DNA of 35,031 nucleotides from DATHZQ01 sp035458525 (GCA_035458525.1 DATHZQ010000033.1:1-35031); one strand, 5' to 3'. Counted from the first letter of the stretch, positions 8,231 to 17,209 are shown. Notes: generated by a model not told the origin, from the letters alone. Translations and numbers: made by a program.

Positions 8231-8237
8231 CGCCGCC

Positions 8238-11000
8238 ATGTCAGATCTCCGCTCGGACCGCGACGCCAGGCTCCGTACCGACATCCGCTTGCTGGGCAAT
8301 CTGCTCGGCGAAACGCTCGTGCGGCAGGAGGGTCCTGGTCTCCTGGAGCTCGTGGAGCGGGTGAGAGCGCTCACCAAACGTATCCGCGACGAGAGCGGGA
8401 CTCGCGACGATCCCGATGCAGCGTCCCACGAGCTGACCGCGCTGCTCAACGAGATCGATCTCGACACGACGATTCAGCTGGTACGCGCCTTCTCTGCGTT
8501 CTTCTACCTCGCCAACGTGGCCGAACAGGCCCACCGCCTCGACGAGGAAGGTGCCCGTGCCGAACAGCGGGGCTGGCTGGCATCGACCGTCGACCGCGTG
8601 CTCGACGCCGGGATCTCGCAAGAGGTCATCGACGACGTCGTGGCTCGGCTCGAGCTGCGACCGGTGTTCACCGCACACCCGACGGAAGCGGCGCGCCGCT
8701 CGATCCTCACCAAGACCAATCGTGTCGCCGAGTTGCTCGACGAGCGCGCCGATCCCCGGTTGTCGGCCTCCGATCGGGCCCGCATCGAGCGCCGGCTGGC
8801 CGAAGTGATCGACTTGATCTGGCAGACGGACGAGCTCCGCCGGGAGCGCCCGAAGCCCATCGACGAGGCGCGCAGCACGATCTACTACTTCGACGAGATC
8901 TTCCGAGACGTCGCCGGGGACCTCTTCGACGAGCTCGCCCATCAGCTCGCCCGATTGGGCGCAAAGTTGGATTCGCGGGCGCGGCCGCTGCACTTCGGCA
9001 CGTGGGTCGGCGGCGACCGCGACGGAAACCCGAACGTGACGCCTTCCGTCACTACGGCCGTGCTCCGCATGCAGCACGATCACGCCTTGCGAGAACTGAT
9101 CGCGGCCGTCGAGGCGATGGCCACCGACATCAGCTCGTCCGACCGCATCGTGGAGGTCAGCGACTCGCTCGCCGCCTCGTTGGCGGCAGACGCGGCGGAC
9201 TTGCCTTCGACCTTCGCCGTATTCTCGGATTTGTCGAAGGGCGAGGCGTACCGTCAGAAGGCCGCGTTCATCCATCAGCGTCTGCTCAACACCCGCAAGC
9301 GACTCGCCGAGGAGACACCGCATCGCCCCGGCCTCGACTACTCCGACCCGGGTCAACTGCTCGACGACCTCGCCGTGATGCACGAGTCGCTCATGCTCCA
9401 CAACGGCGAGCTGGTCGCCACCGGCTCGCTCGATCGATTGCGGAGAAGAGTCGCCGCGTTCGGGTTCCACCTCGCGACGATGGACGTGAGGGAGCACGCC
9501 AGGGCACACCACGAGGCCCTTCGCCAGCTCTATGAGCGGCTCGGCGAGGACTACCCGAGCGATGGCCCAGGACGGGTCGCGCTCCTGACAGAGGAGCTGC
9601 ACAGCCGCCGCCCGCTGGCGTCGGTCACCACCACCCTCGAGAGCGACGCGGCCAAGACGTTCGAGACGTTCCACGCCATTCGCCGCGCCCTGGATCACTT
9701 CGGCGAGCACATCATGGAGAGCTACATCGTTTCCGAGACCACGGGTGCCGAGGACATCCTGGCCCCGGCCGTTCTGGCCAGGGATGCGGGCCTGATCGAT
9801 CTGCAAGCAGGCTTTGCCCGCATCGGCTTCGTTCCGCTGTTCGAGACGATCGACGAAGTTCGCAACGCCGGACCACTGCTCGACGCGATGCTGCGTTGCG
9901 AGCCGTACCGCCAGATCGTCGCATTGAACGGCGACCTGCAGGAAGTGATGCTGGGGTACTCCGACTCCAACAAGCACGCCGGCATCACCAGCTCGCAATG
10001 GGGGCTCTACAAGGCCTCGCGGGACCTACGGGATGCAGCGCTGCGCCACGGGGTCGAGCTTCGCATCTTCCATGGCAGGGGTGGCACGGTCGGACGCGGC
10101 GGCGGACCAACCGGTGAGGCGATCATGGCGCAACCGTGGGGCACCGTCGATGGACGAATCAAGATCACCGAGCAAGGCGAGGTGATCGCCGACAAGTACG
10201 GCTTGCCGTCGCTGGCGGCCTCCAACCTAGAGCTGGCACTGGCGGCCACGCTGGAGGCCTCGCTGCTCCACCGGACGTCGCGGCAGACGCCGGAGATCCT
10301 CCAACGGTGGGATGCGGCGATGGATGCGATCTCCGATGCAGCATTCGAGGCCTACCGCAGCCTCGTCGATTCCCCGGACCTCGTTCCGTACTTCGTGACG
10401 TCGACCCCCGTCGAGGAGTTGGGAGCCATGAACATCGGTTCCCGCCCGGCACGCCGACCCGGTGGTGGCGACGACAACGTCGGCCTCGGCGGCCTGCGCG
10501 CCATCCCGTGGGTGTTCGGCTGGACGCAATCGCGCCAGATCGTTCCCGGCTGGTTCGGCGTTGGTACCGGTCTGGCGGCCGCACGAGCCGCGGGCTTGGG
10601 CGACGACATCGATCACATGTATGCGGAGTGGTCGTTCTTCCGGACCTTTGTCGCCAACGTGGAGATGACGCTCACCAAGACCGATCTTGCGGTGGCGGAG
10701 CGCTACGTCACGACATTGGTCGAGCCGGAATACCGCCACGTGTTCGACATCATCAGGGAAGAGCACGCCACGACGCTGCGAGAGATCCTCGGGGTGACGG
10801 GGCAAGAGAGCCTTCTCGAGCGATATCCGGTGCTCCAGCGCACCCTGCGCATCCGGGACATCTACATCGACCCGATTTCTTACCTGCAGGCGGGGCTCTT
10901 GCAGCGTTCACGCAACGCAGCCGAACCCGACGCATCCCTGTCGCGGGCGTTGCTGCTCACCGTCAACGGGCTGGCGGCCGGGCTCCGCAACACCGGCTGA
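8238..11000 (+). CDS. ppc: Phosphoenolpyruvate carboxylase
   Basis: This enzyme fixes bicarbonate onto PEP to form oxaloacetate, refilling the TCA cycle. It has 920 residues, the usual full bacterial length. The catalytic histidine is His147 in FTAHPTEA. Other signatures are GGDRDGNP (about 257-264), YSDSNKHAG (from 574, catalytic loop) and FHGRGGTVGRGGGPTGEAI (from 611), with the LRNTG C-terminus that shapes the allosteric/active site. All key residues are intact. The ATG at 8238 is preceded by TACGCT at leaderless spacing. The gene converges on the flavodoxin-like gene, with only 11 bases between stops. Confidence 0.98.
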   Translation: MSDLRSDRDARLRTDIRLLGNLLGETLVRQEGPGLLELVERVRALTKRIRDESGTRDDPDAASHELTALLNEIDLDTTIQLVRAFSAFFYLANVAEQAHRLDEEGARAEQRGWLASTVDRVLDAGISQEVIDDVVARLELRPVFTAHPTEAARRSILTKTNRVAELLDERADPRLSASDRARIERRLAEVIDLIWQTDELRRERPKPIDEARSTIYYFDEIFRDVAGDLFDELAHQLARLGAKLDSRARPLHFGTWVGGDRDGNPNVTPSVTTAVLRMQHDHALRELIAAVEAMATDISSSDRIVEVSDSLAASLAADAADLPSTFAVFSDLSKGEAYRQKAAFIHQRLLNTRKRLAEETPHRPGLDYSDPGQLLDDLAVMHESLMLHNGELVATGSLDRLRRRVAAFGFHLATMDVREHARAHHEALRQLYERLGEDYPSDGPGRVALLTEELHSRRPLASVTTTLESDAAKTFETFHAIRRALDHFGEHIMESYIVSETTGAEDILAPAVLARDAGLIDLQAGFARIGFVPLFETIDEVRNAGPLLDAMLRCEPYRQIVALNGDLQEVMLGYSDSNKHAGITSSQWGLYKASRDLRDAALRHGVELRIFHGRGGTVGRGGGPTGEAIMAQPWGTVDGRIKITEQGEVIADKYGLPSLAASNLELALAATLEASLLHRTSRQTPEILQRWDAAMDAISDAAFEAYRSLVDSPDLVPYFVTSTPVEELGAMNIGSRPARRPGGGDDNVGLGGLRAIPWVFGWTQSRQIVPGWFGVGTGLAAARAAGLGDDIDHMYAEWSFFRTFVANVEMTLTKTDLAVAERYVTTLVEPEYRHVFDIIREEHATTLREILGVTGQESLLERYPVLQRTLRIRDIYIDPISYLQAGLLQRSRNAAEPDASLSRALLLTVNGLAAGLRNTG

Positions 11001-11001
11001 T

Positions 11002-11015
11002 CTGACTGGTGTCAG
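11002..11015. terminator. Short hairpin between convergent ppc and flavodoxin genes
   Basis: CTGAC-TGGT-GTCAG is a perfect 5-base-pair stem with a 4-base loop that spans the gap and the flavodoxin stop. There is no T-tract on either strand, so a terminator role is weakly supported. Confidence 0.2.
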
Positions 11016-11518
11016 CGAGCGGTGCCGGACTCGGCGGCCAGCTTTCGGGCGATCTCCTGCGCCCACCGCTGGATCGCAGTCCAGTTGCGGAAGTCACCCT
11101 CGGGAGCGCGGAACGCCAGCGCAATTGCCTTCTCGCCGAAACTCAACGCGCCCTTGTCCATCTTGCCGGCGAAAATGCGATGGTCGATGGCGCCGGTGGC
11201 CTCGACTATGTCTGCGACGTCGACCGGCTCCTCGTCCGGGCGGGGCGGATCGCCGATCGGGCCACTCGAGAACAACCAGACCGGCCGGGAGGCAAGCGCC
11301 TCTCGATGCCGTTCGACATATTCGACGGCGGATTTCACCCAATGCCCTGCATAGACGGCGCTGCCGAGCACCACGGCGTCGTAGTCGTCGGGGCGTTCGG
11401 AATCGTCCGTCGCCACCACCGCCGGATGCAGGCCCATGTCGGCAAGCGTCGATCCGATGGCGGCACCGATCTCCAGCGTGGCCCCGTGTTTCGAACCAAC
11501 AGCGACGAGCACCCGCAT
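11012..11518 (-). CDS. Flavodoxin-domain protein (HemG-like family)
   Basis: A 168-residue FMN-binding flavodoxin fold. The phosphate-binding loop is VGSKHGATLEI near residues 7-17. Later family segments are LGSAVYAGHWVKSA and FSSGPIGDPPRPDEEP, the latter giving the flavin-ring contacts. Relatives include menaquinone-dependent protoporphyrinogen oxidase HemG and mycobacterial flavodoxin-like proteins of unknown partner; I cannot choose between them. The ATG at 11518 has a consensus AGGAGG 6 bases upstream, so the longer reading from 11542 was dropped. TAGCGT at 11570-11575 is a possible -10 box. It lies 115 bases downstream of a MarR regulator on the same strand, which may control it. Confidence 0.88.
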   Translation of the reverse strand: MRVLVAVGSKHGATLEIGAAIGSTLADMGLHPAVVATDDSERPDDYDAVVLGSAVYAGHWVKSAVEYVERHREALASRPVWLFSSGPIGDPPRPDEEPVDVADIVEATGAIDHRIFAGKMDKGALSFGEKAIALAFRAPEGDFRNWTAIQRWAQEIARKLAAESGTAR

Positions 11519-11569
11519 CTTCGACCTCCTGCCGCACGCCAACCTCGCACGGTGGGGCCGGCACCGACA

Positions 11570-11575
11570 ACGCTA
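11570..11575 (-). promoter_or_regulatory. Possible -10 box TAGCGT for the flavodoxin gene
   Basis: TAGCGT on the minus strand lies 51 bases before the ATG at 11518. The leader would include the strong AGGAGG site. Other placements are possible. Confidence 0.3.
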
Positions 11576-11633
11576 CGAATCCACCACGACCGGCACCAGC
11601 GGCGAAGGTCCCAGCGGCCGCGAGGCGTTCGGT

Positions 11634-12191
11634 TCAGCCCTTGCGGCGGATGAAGTCGATGAACTGCTTCGCCTGCGCTTCCTCGCCCGCCGTCAGGATT
11701 CGCCCGGCGTAGCGCACCTCACGGACGGTTGCCTCCGTCGGTCGACTCGGCTCCGGCCTCGCACCGTCGCCGCCGGCGCGGGACGCGAGTAGGCGGCGGA
11801 GCCGCTCGAGGCTCCACTGAACCTGGGCGAGCTCGTCGCCGAGGTCAGTGGCAACCTCCGCCGCCAGCTCGGCGTGACCGCGCTCGGCGACGTCGAGCAC
11901 CCCTCGACCCTCCTCGCTGAGCTGCAGCAATCGGGATCGGGCATCTTCGGGGTTGTCGAGCTCCACGAGGTGCCCCCGCTCGCCCATGCGCTTCACCATC
12001 TTCGAGATCGTCGTCGCCGGCACCCCCGAGGTGCGTGCGAGCTCAGTCGGCGTCATCGGACCCGCACCGTCGAGCAAGGCATACAACACGAACTCGCGGG
12101 ACACGAGCCCGGAGGGGGCAATCGCGTCATCCATGGCGACACCGGCCAATCGCGCCAGCACCCACACATCGAGCAACAAGGTCTCGGCCAC
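11634..12191 (-). CDS. MarR family transcriptional regulator
   Basis: A 185-residue winged-helix repressor/activator. The DNA-binding region spans about residues 48-105, with MTPTELARTSGVPATTISK as helix-turn-helix and a wing around VELDNPEDARSRLLQLS. It is longer than the typical 140-150 residues because of a roughly 45-residue C-terminal tail rich in Arg/Pro and then helical. There is no cysteine anywhere, so thiol-based redox sensing is excluded; a small-molecule ligand is more likely. The start is GTG at 12191. The 54-base upstream gap holds an inverted repeat that could be its operator, and the flavodoxin gene 115 bases downstream is the obvious candidate target. Confidence 0.92.
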   Translation of the reverse strand: MAETLLLDVWVLARLAGVAMDDAIAPSGLVSREFVLYALLDGAGPMTPTELARTSGVPATTISKMVKRMGERGHLVELDNPEDARSRLLQLSEEGRGVLDVAERGHAELAAEVATDLGDELAQVQWSLERLRRLLASRAGGDGARPEPSRPTEATVREVRYAGRILTAGEEAQAKQFIDFIRRKG

Positions 12192-12196
12192 CGCAG

Positions 12197-12238
12197 AACT
12201 ACTGTCGTCGGAAACTCATTCGCTGTCGAAGTGTAGTT
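12197..12238. promoter_or_regulatory. Inverted repeat upstream of the MarR gene
   Basis: AACTAC (12197-12202) and GTAGTT (12233-12238) form a 6-base inverted repeat with centres 36 bases apart, and CTGTCG is repeated directly inside (12202-12207, 12223-12228). Placement in the gap just before a MarR gene suggests an autoregulatory operator. The half-sites are wider apart than in a usual single MarR site. Confidence 0.3.
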
Positions 12239-12245
12239 ACCGGCG

Positions 12246-12881
12246 TCAGCGCAACCCGAGCCAGTGCAAGATCAGTTCCGGATCGAGCTGCGACACGACC
12301 GTGTGGTGTTCCGACAACGTTCCGTCTCGCAGGATCTGCACCGTGCGCATCCCTGCGGCGATAGCAGCATCGGCGCCGATCTCGGTGTCGTCGATGGCGA
12401 GGCAGTCTGACGCGGCAACGTTCATTCCGGCTGCAGCTTCGAGGAAGAGGTCGGGCGCGGGCTTGCCGCGGTGTACCTCGTCGCCGGCGACGGTCACGTC
12501 GAAGTACCGGAGCAGATCGAACTTGCGAAGCTTGAGGTCGAGGTTGACACGACCGCTCGATGACGCCACGGCAAGCGGCACCCCCTCGCCCGCCAGCGCT
12601 CGCACGGATGCAACGGCGTCGGGAAAGGCCTCGAGCTCGTCAGCGAAGGCACGCCGCCTCTCGACGTCGACCTCCGCCAGCAGGTCATGCCCCGGGGGGA
12701 CCGCTACGAAGCGCTGGTAGTAGGCCGTCGTGTCCGCACTCGACGTTCCTCGCGTTGCCACGTGGTCGCCCGCAGTCGGCGTGTATCCGTACCGGGCGAG
12801 CACGGTGGCCCACGACCGCTCCGAGATCGGCTCGCTGTCTACGAGCACTCCGTCGCAGTCGAATACGACGGCTCGCAGCAC
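12246..12881 (-). CDS. HAD-superfamily hydrolase (beta-phosphoglucomutase-like subgroup)
   Basis: A 211-residue phosphatase/mutase fold. Motif I is DCDGVLVDSE with nucleophile Asp8 and acid/base Asp10. A helical cap follows (about 17-85), then motif II ASSSGR, motif III lysine in HRGKPAPDLF, and motif IV AIDDTEIG with the metal-binding Asp pair. This set fits subfamily IA, whose members dephosphorylate or isomerise sugar phosphates; the substrate cannot be read from sequence. The start is GTG at 12881, 2 bases after the gatB stop, so it is probably translated from the gat transcript. It is followed after 54 bases by the MarR gene. Confidence 0.9.
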   Translation of the reverse strand: MLRAVVFDCDGVLVDSEPISERSWATVLARYGYTPTAGDHVATRGTSSADTTAYYQRFVAVPPGHDLLAEVDVERRRAFADELEAFPDAVASVRALAGEGVPLAVASSSGRVNLDLKLRKFDLLRYFDVTVAGDEVHRGKPAPDLFLEAAAGMNVAASDCLAIDDTEIGADAAIAAGMRTVQILRDGTLSEHHTVVSQLDPELILHWLGLR

Positions 12882-12883
12882 GG

Positions 12884-14332
12884 TCAGCCCGCAGCCCTGG
12901 CGCGGAGAAGCTCGGATACCTGCCGGGGGTCGGCCTTGCCCTTGGTGGCGCGCATGACCTGGCCGACGAGGTAGCCCATCGGCTTCATGTCGCCTTGCTT
13001 CATCCGAGCGAGCTCGTCCGGATGTGCGGCGAGAATGGCGTCGACCTCGGCCTCGATCACGTCGCTGTCGGAGATCTGGAGCAGATCGCGCGCTTCCGCG
13101 ACCTCAGGCGCCCGGCCTTCGCCGGCCAATACGCCGCGGAGCACGTCCTTGGCCGCCGATGCCGACACCGCACCGTCGCCGACCATCTGGTGCAGGGCGA
13201 CGATGTCGCCGGCCGTGACTCCGGTGGCGTCCAGATCGACATCCTCCTGCCGGAGATAGGCGACGATCTCGCCGGTGATCCAGTTGCCGGCTGCCTTCCC
13301 GTCGGCGCCGGCGGCCACCGCCTCGTCGAAGAGGTCGCCGAGCCGAGTGTCCGCAACGAGCGAAGCGGCGGTGGCCTCGTCGACACCGGCGTCGACATAC
13401 CGGGCTTTGCGCTCGGCAGGCAACTCGGGAAGCGACGCCCGCACCCGAGCCTGCCAGGCGGCGTCGACTTCCAAGGGCACGAGGTCGGGCTCCTGGAAGT
13501 AGCGATAGTCCTCGGACTCCTCCTTGGAGCGCATCGACGAGGTGACGCCGGTGCTCTCGTTCCAGTGCCGTGTCTCCTGCACGACGTTCGCGCCGGACTC
13601 GACGACCTGAATCTGGCGGTCGATCTCGAACGCCACCGCCCGCTGCAGCGAACGGAGGGAGTTCATGTTCTTCACTTCAGCTCTGGTGCCGAACTCCTCT
13701 TGACCGACCGGACGAACAGACACATTGGCGTCGAAACGCATCGACCCCTCCTCCAACCTGGCATCGGTCACACCGAGGCTGCGGACGATCTGCTGGAGTT
13801 CGGTCGCATACGCTCGCGCCTCCTCGGGTGAGCGGATGTCCGGCTCCGACACGATCTCGACGAGCGGCACGCCGGAGCGATTGAAGTCCAGGAGGGAGTG
13901 TGCGGCGTCGTGGATCCGGCCGCCCTCGCTCCCGTGCAAGCTCTTGCCGGTGTCCTCCTCCATGTGGACCCGGGTGATCCCAATCCGCGCCGTCTCGCCG
14001 TCGACATCGACGTCGAGATGTCCGTCGACACACAGGGGCACGTCGTATTGGGATATCTGGTAGTTCTTCGGAAGGTCCGGGTAGAAGTAGTTCTTCCGGT
14101 GGAACAGCGAGTGCTCGACGATCGCACACTTGAGGGCCGCACCGATCTGCAAGATGCCCTCGATGGCCTCCTGGTTGGGCACCGGCAACGCACCCGGCAG
14201 GCCGAGGCATACCGGGCACACATTCGTGTTGGGCGGCGCCCCGAACCCGACGGCGCACCCGCAGAACATCTTCGACCGGGTCCGCAACTCGACATGGGTC
14301 TCGATGCCGATGACTGCCTCGTACCCGGTCAT
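12884..14332 (-). CDS. gatB: Asp-tRNA(Asn)/Glu-tRNA(Gln) amidotransferase subunit B
   Basis: The kinase and tRNA-binding subunit of GatCAB. It phosphorylates the side chain of mischarged Glu-tRNA-Gln or Asp-tRNA-Asn before amidation. It has 482 residues, full length. The N-terminal signature GIETHVELRTRSKMFCGC is followed by NVCPVCLGLPG, giving the CxC...CxxC zinc site. The central segment includes RKNYFYPDLPKNYQISQYD and HMEEDTGK, and the C-terminal YqeY-like tail binds the tRNA elbow. The ATG at 14332 overlaps the gatA stop (ATGA, 14329-14332). It is the last gat gene; a HAD gene follows after 2 bases. Confidence 0.98.
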   Translation of the reverse strand: MTGYEAVIGIETHVELRTRSKMFCGCAVGFGAPPNTNVCPVCLGLPGALPVPNQEAIEGILQIGAALKCAIVEHSLFHRKNYFYPDLPKNYQISQYDVPLCVDGHLDVDVDGETARIGITRVHMEEDTGKSLHGSEGGRIHDAAHSLLDFNRSGVPLVEIVSEPDIRSPEEARAYATELQQIVRSLGVTDARLEEGSMRFDANVSVRPVGQEEFGTRAEVKNMNSLRSLQRAVAFEIDRQIQVVESGANVVQETRHWNESTGVTSSMRSKEESEDYRYFQEPDLVPLEVDAAWQARVRASLPELPAERKARYVDAGVDEATAASLVADTRLGDLFDEAVAAGADGKAAGNWITGEIVAYLRQEDVDLDATGVTAGDIVALHQMVGDGAVSASAAKDVLRGVLAGEGRAPEVAEARDLLQISDSDVIEAEVDAILAAHPDELARMKQGDMKPMGYLVGQVMRATKGKADPRQVSELLRARAAG

Positions 14333-15810
14333 GGCAGCACGACCTCCGACGTGGCGAGCGAGGGGCGGGCGTCGAACCCCACCAGTCGTTCGATCTCTGC
14401 GGCGACACGGAACATCACCGGCTCGCCGAGGGCGGGTGCCATCACCTGGAACCCGATGGGCAGTCCGGCGTGATCCAGCCCGATGGGCAGCGACAGACCC
14501 GGGTCCCCCGCGAGGTTGCTCGGAAGGGTGAACACGTCAGAGAAGTACATCGTGAGGGGATCGTCGGTCTTCTCACCGAGGCCGAATGCGGTCGTGGGGC
14601 TGGTCGGGGACACGAGCACGTCGGCTCGCTCGTAGGCCTCGGCGAAGTCGCGTCGCAGCAGTGTGCGCACCTTCTGCGCCTGACCGTAGAAGGCGTCGTA
14701 GTAGCCCGCGCTCAGGGCGTAGGTGCCCAGCAGGATGCGTCGCGTCACTTCAGGACCGAACCCCTCGCCCCGGCTCCGGGACATCATCTCCTCGGTCGTG
14801 TCACCGTCGACACGCAAGCCGTAGCGCACCCCGTCGAAGCGGGCGAGATTCGCCGAACACTCCGCCGGAGCGATGAGGTAGTAGGTCGACAAGGCATCCT
14901 CGGCGGTCGGAAGGGAGACGTTGACGATCTCGGCGCCGGCGTCGGCGAGCGTGGCGACGGTCGCCCGAAAGGCGGCCGATACCTCGGCATCGATGCCCTC
15001 GCCCGACATCTCAGCGACGATCCCGACCCGCAGACCCTGCACGCCACCCTCGAGCGCATCGGACACGGAGGGAGCAGGCTGACGGATGCTGGTCGCATCG
15101 GCCGGATCCCAACCTGCGATCGCATCGAGCAGGAGGGCCGCATCCTCCACGCTTCGCGCCAGAGGACCGATCTGGTCGAGTGACGAAGCAAACGCGATGA
15201 GGCCGTATCGACTCACCCGCCCGTAGGTCGGCTTGGCCCCGACCAGGCCGCACAGCGCCGCCGGCTGGCGAACCGATCCACCCGTGTCGCTGCCGAGCGC
15301 TCCGAACGCCGAGCCGGCCGCAACCGCAGCAGCCGCCCCTCCCGACGACCCTCCCGGCACCTTGGCGACGTCCCATGGGTTGCGAGTGGGCCCGTAGGCC
15401 GAGTTTTCGGTCGACGAGCCCATGGCGAACTCATCGAGGTTCGTCTTGCCGGTCACCACGGCGCCTGCCGCGCGCAGCCTCTTCACGACCGTGGCGTCGT
15501 ACGGGGGCACGTAGCCCGCGAGGATCTGTGAAGAAGCAGTCGTTTCCAGACCCCGGGTGCACAGATTGTCCTTCAAGGCCAGGGGGATGCCGTGCAGCGG
15601 ACCGCGATCGTCACCCGCGGCGAGCGCGGCATCGGCAGCCTCTGCGGCGGTGCGTGCCCCCTCTTGATCGATCGTGAGGTACGCGTGCAGGTGCGCCTCG
15701 GTGACCGAGGCGCGCCGCAAGGTCGCTTCGAGGAGATCGATCGCGCCAAAGTCCCCGCGACGAAGGCCCTGTCCTGCGGCCACGATCGATAGGTCGGCGA
15801 GGTCCGTCAT
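14329..15810 (-). CDS. gatA: Asp-tRNA(Asn)/Glu-tRNA(Gln) amidotransferase subunit A
   Basis: The glutaminase subunit that liberates ammonia for tRNA amidation. It belongs to the amidase-signature family and has 493 residues. The Ser-cisSer-Lys triad is intact: Lys80 (PLALKDN), Ser155 (VPGGSSGG) and nucleophile Ser179 (GSDTGGSVRQP). The ATG at 15810 shares one base with the gatC TGA (TGATG), and GGGGAGGAG lies just upstream. A GTG one codon earlier (15813) is a less likely alternative because the ribosome site would be too close. It is translationally linked to gatC upstream and gatB downstream. Confidence 0.98.
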   Translation of the reverse strand: MTDLADLSIVAAGQGLRRGDFGAIDLLEATLRRASVTEAHLHAYLTIDQEGARTAAEAADAALAAGDDRGPLHGIPLALKDNLCTRGLETTASSQILAGYVPPYDATVVKRLRAAGAVVTGKTNLDEFAMGSSTENSAYGPTRNPWDVAKVPGGSSGGAAAAVAAGSAFGALGSDTGGSVRQPAALCGLVGAKPTYGRVSRYGLIAFASSLDQIGPLARSVEDAALLLDAIAGWDPADATSIRQPAPSVSDALEGGVQGLRVGIVAEMSGEGIDAEVSAAFRATVATLADAGAEIVNVSLPTAEDALSTYYLIAPAECSANLARFDGVRYGLRVDGDTTEEMMSRSRGEGFGPEVTRRILLGTYALSAGYYDAFYGQAQKVRTLLRRDFAEAYERADVLVSPTSPTTAFGLGEKTDDPLTMYFSDVFTLPSNLAGDPGLSLPIGLDHAGLPIGFQVMAPALGEPVMFRVAAEIERLVGFDARPSLATSEVVLP

Positions 15811-16100
15811 CACTCCTCCCCGAGGATGCGGGGGACCCGGAAGTAGCCGTCCACCGCATCCGGCGCCTGGGCAAGCACCTCGTCACGGTCCAGCGACGGA
15901 GCGACCTCGTCGGGGCGAAAGGCGTTCGTCATGGGATACGGGTGCGCCGTCGGGGGCACGCCCTCGGTCGGCATGGCCTGAATGCGCTCGGCATGACCGA
16001 GAATCTGATCCAGCTGAGCGCCGTAGCGCTCGAGCTGCTCGTCGGTCAGAGCGAGCCGGGCGAGCTTGGCCACCTTGGCGATGTCGACGTGCACGGGCAT
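15810..16100 (-). CDS. gatC: Asp-tRNA(Asn)/Glu-tRNA(Gln) amidotransferase subunit C
   Basis: The small scaffolding subunit that wraps GatA and GatB together. It has 96 residues, the family norm. It starts with the typical helix IAKVAKLARLALTDEQLERY and ends with the conserved extended part LRDE/PDAVDGYFRVPRIL-type sequence (here APDAVDGYFRVPRI). The ATG at 16100 has no Shine-Dalgarno; TAACCT lies 9 bases upstream, suggesting this is where the gat transcript begins. The order is gatC-gatA-gatB with overlapping ends, as in M. tuberculosis except for the absence of pfkA. Confidence 0.96.
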   Translation of the reverse strand: MPVHVDIAKVAKLARLALTDEQLERYGAQLDQILGHAERIQAMPTEGVPPTAHPYPMTNAFRPDEVAPSLDRDEVLAQAPDAVDGYFRVPRILGEE

Positions 16101-16109
16101 AGGGCCGGG

Positions 16110-16115
16110 AGGTTA
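16110..16115 (-). promoter_or_regulatory. Leaderless-type -10 box TAACCT before gatC
   Basis: TAACCT on the minus strand ends 9 bases before the gatC ATG, and no ribosome site is visible. It lies in the 56-base gap after dapE, so gatCAB can be transcribed apart from the dap genes. Confidence 0.45.
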
Positions 16116-16156
16116 GTGCCCGCCCGCTGCCGTCACGCTGGCCCGGGCGATCCGGT

Positions 16157-17209
16157 TCAGCCGGTCAAGAACTCGTACATGATGTCGTACACCCGATCGA
16201 CGTTGCCAAGCGGAACGCTCTCCGAAGCCTGGTGCGCGAGCAGAGGCTGGCCGGGACCGAGGTTCACTGCTGGGATCCCATGGGCGCTGAGTCGCGCCAC
16301 ATCTGTCCACCCCTGCTTGGCGGCGATCTCACCGCCGACGAGCGACTCCAGCCGATCGAGGAACGGATTGCCCTCGGGAATCTCACCGGCCGGAGCTCGG
16401 TCCTTGATGCGCACCTCGTCGGCGGGCGCTGCAACCTCCCGCAGCCGAGCTTCGGCGTCGTCGAGCGAGTAGACCGGCGGGAACCGGTAGTTGAGGTTCA
16501 CGATGAATTCGGCCGGCAGGACGTTGTTGGCGATTCCACCGTTGCCGCGGGTCACCGAGAACACCTCGCGGTACTCCAGGCCATGCAGCACGTGCAGCTC
16601 CGGCTGGCGCTCGTGCAAAGCGTGGAGCCAGCGGCCGGCCTTGGTGATGGCGTTCTCGCCCATCCAGGGCCGAGCGCTGTGGGCCGCCTTGCCCGTGAAC
16701 ACGACATCGGCGTTCATGGCGCCGTTGCAGCCCAGCTCGAGCTTGACGTCCGTGGGCTCCATGACCACCGCGAGCACGGAGTTGGTCAACCATTCGACCT
16801 TGTCGAGCACGGCCTCGAGACCGTTCTCGTCGGCGGGGCCCTCTTCCTTGTCGTAGAACACGCCGATCACGTCGTAGGGTCCCCGGCGGACGGCTTCGTC
16901 CTCCAGCAGGTGGATCATGACGGCGAGCCCGGCCTTCATGTCGGTGGTCCCCAGCCCGTACATGACATCGCCGTCGATCCTCGCCGAGCCGTTGTCTTGC
17001 TCGGGAACGGTGTCGATATGGCCGTACAGGGTGATGAGGGGCCGTCCGGTGCGTTCCCCGACGATGAGGCTGTTGCCGATGCGCTGGGTGCCGGGGAGGC
17101 CCCAGGTCCGCATGAGGCGTTCCGCCAGCATCGTGCACAGCCGCCCTTCCTGGCCGGTTTCGGACGGCGTATCGACGAGCTCGACCAGCGTGGAGTACAG
17201 CGGGTTCAT
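16157..17209 (-). CDS. dapE: Succinyl-diaminopimelate desuccinylase
   Basis: An M20-family dizinc hydrolase that cleaves N-succinyl-LL-diaminopimelate to LL-diaminopimelate and succinate. It has 350 residues, like actinobacterial DapE. Metal and catalytic residues are in place: His64 and Asp66 (LYGHIDTVPE), Asp90 (GLGTTDMKAG), Glu122/Glu123 (DKEEGP), Glu151 (MEPTD) and His326 (LLAHQASES). The dimerisation domain spans about 165-275. The ATG at 17209 overlaps the dapD stop (ATGA), so it is coupled; a longer frame to 17278 lies inside dapD and was rejected. It is the last of the three dap genes. Confidence 0.94.
   Translation of the reverse strand: MNPLYSTLVELVDTPSETGQEGRLCTMLAERLMRTWGLPGTQRIGNSLIVGERTGRPLITLYGHIDTVPEQDNGSARIDGDVMYGLGTTDMKAGLAVMIHLLEDEAVRRGPYDVIGVFYDKEEGPADENGLEAVLDKVEWLTNSVLAVVMEPTDVKLELGCNGAMNADVVFTGKAAHSARPWMGENAITKAGRWLHALHERQPELHVLHGLEYREVFSVTRGNGGIANNVLPAEFIVNLNYRFPPVYSLDDAEARLREVAAPADEVRIKDRAPAGEIPEGNPFLDRLESLVGGEIAAKQGWTDVARLSAHGIPAVNLGPGQPLLAHQASESVPLGNVDRVYDIMYEFLTG

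Noticed and set aside
8241..9998. 585-codon minus-strand frame opposite ppc
   Set aside because: Mirror image of ppc codon bias; no domain, no ribosome site or promoter that stands out.
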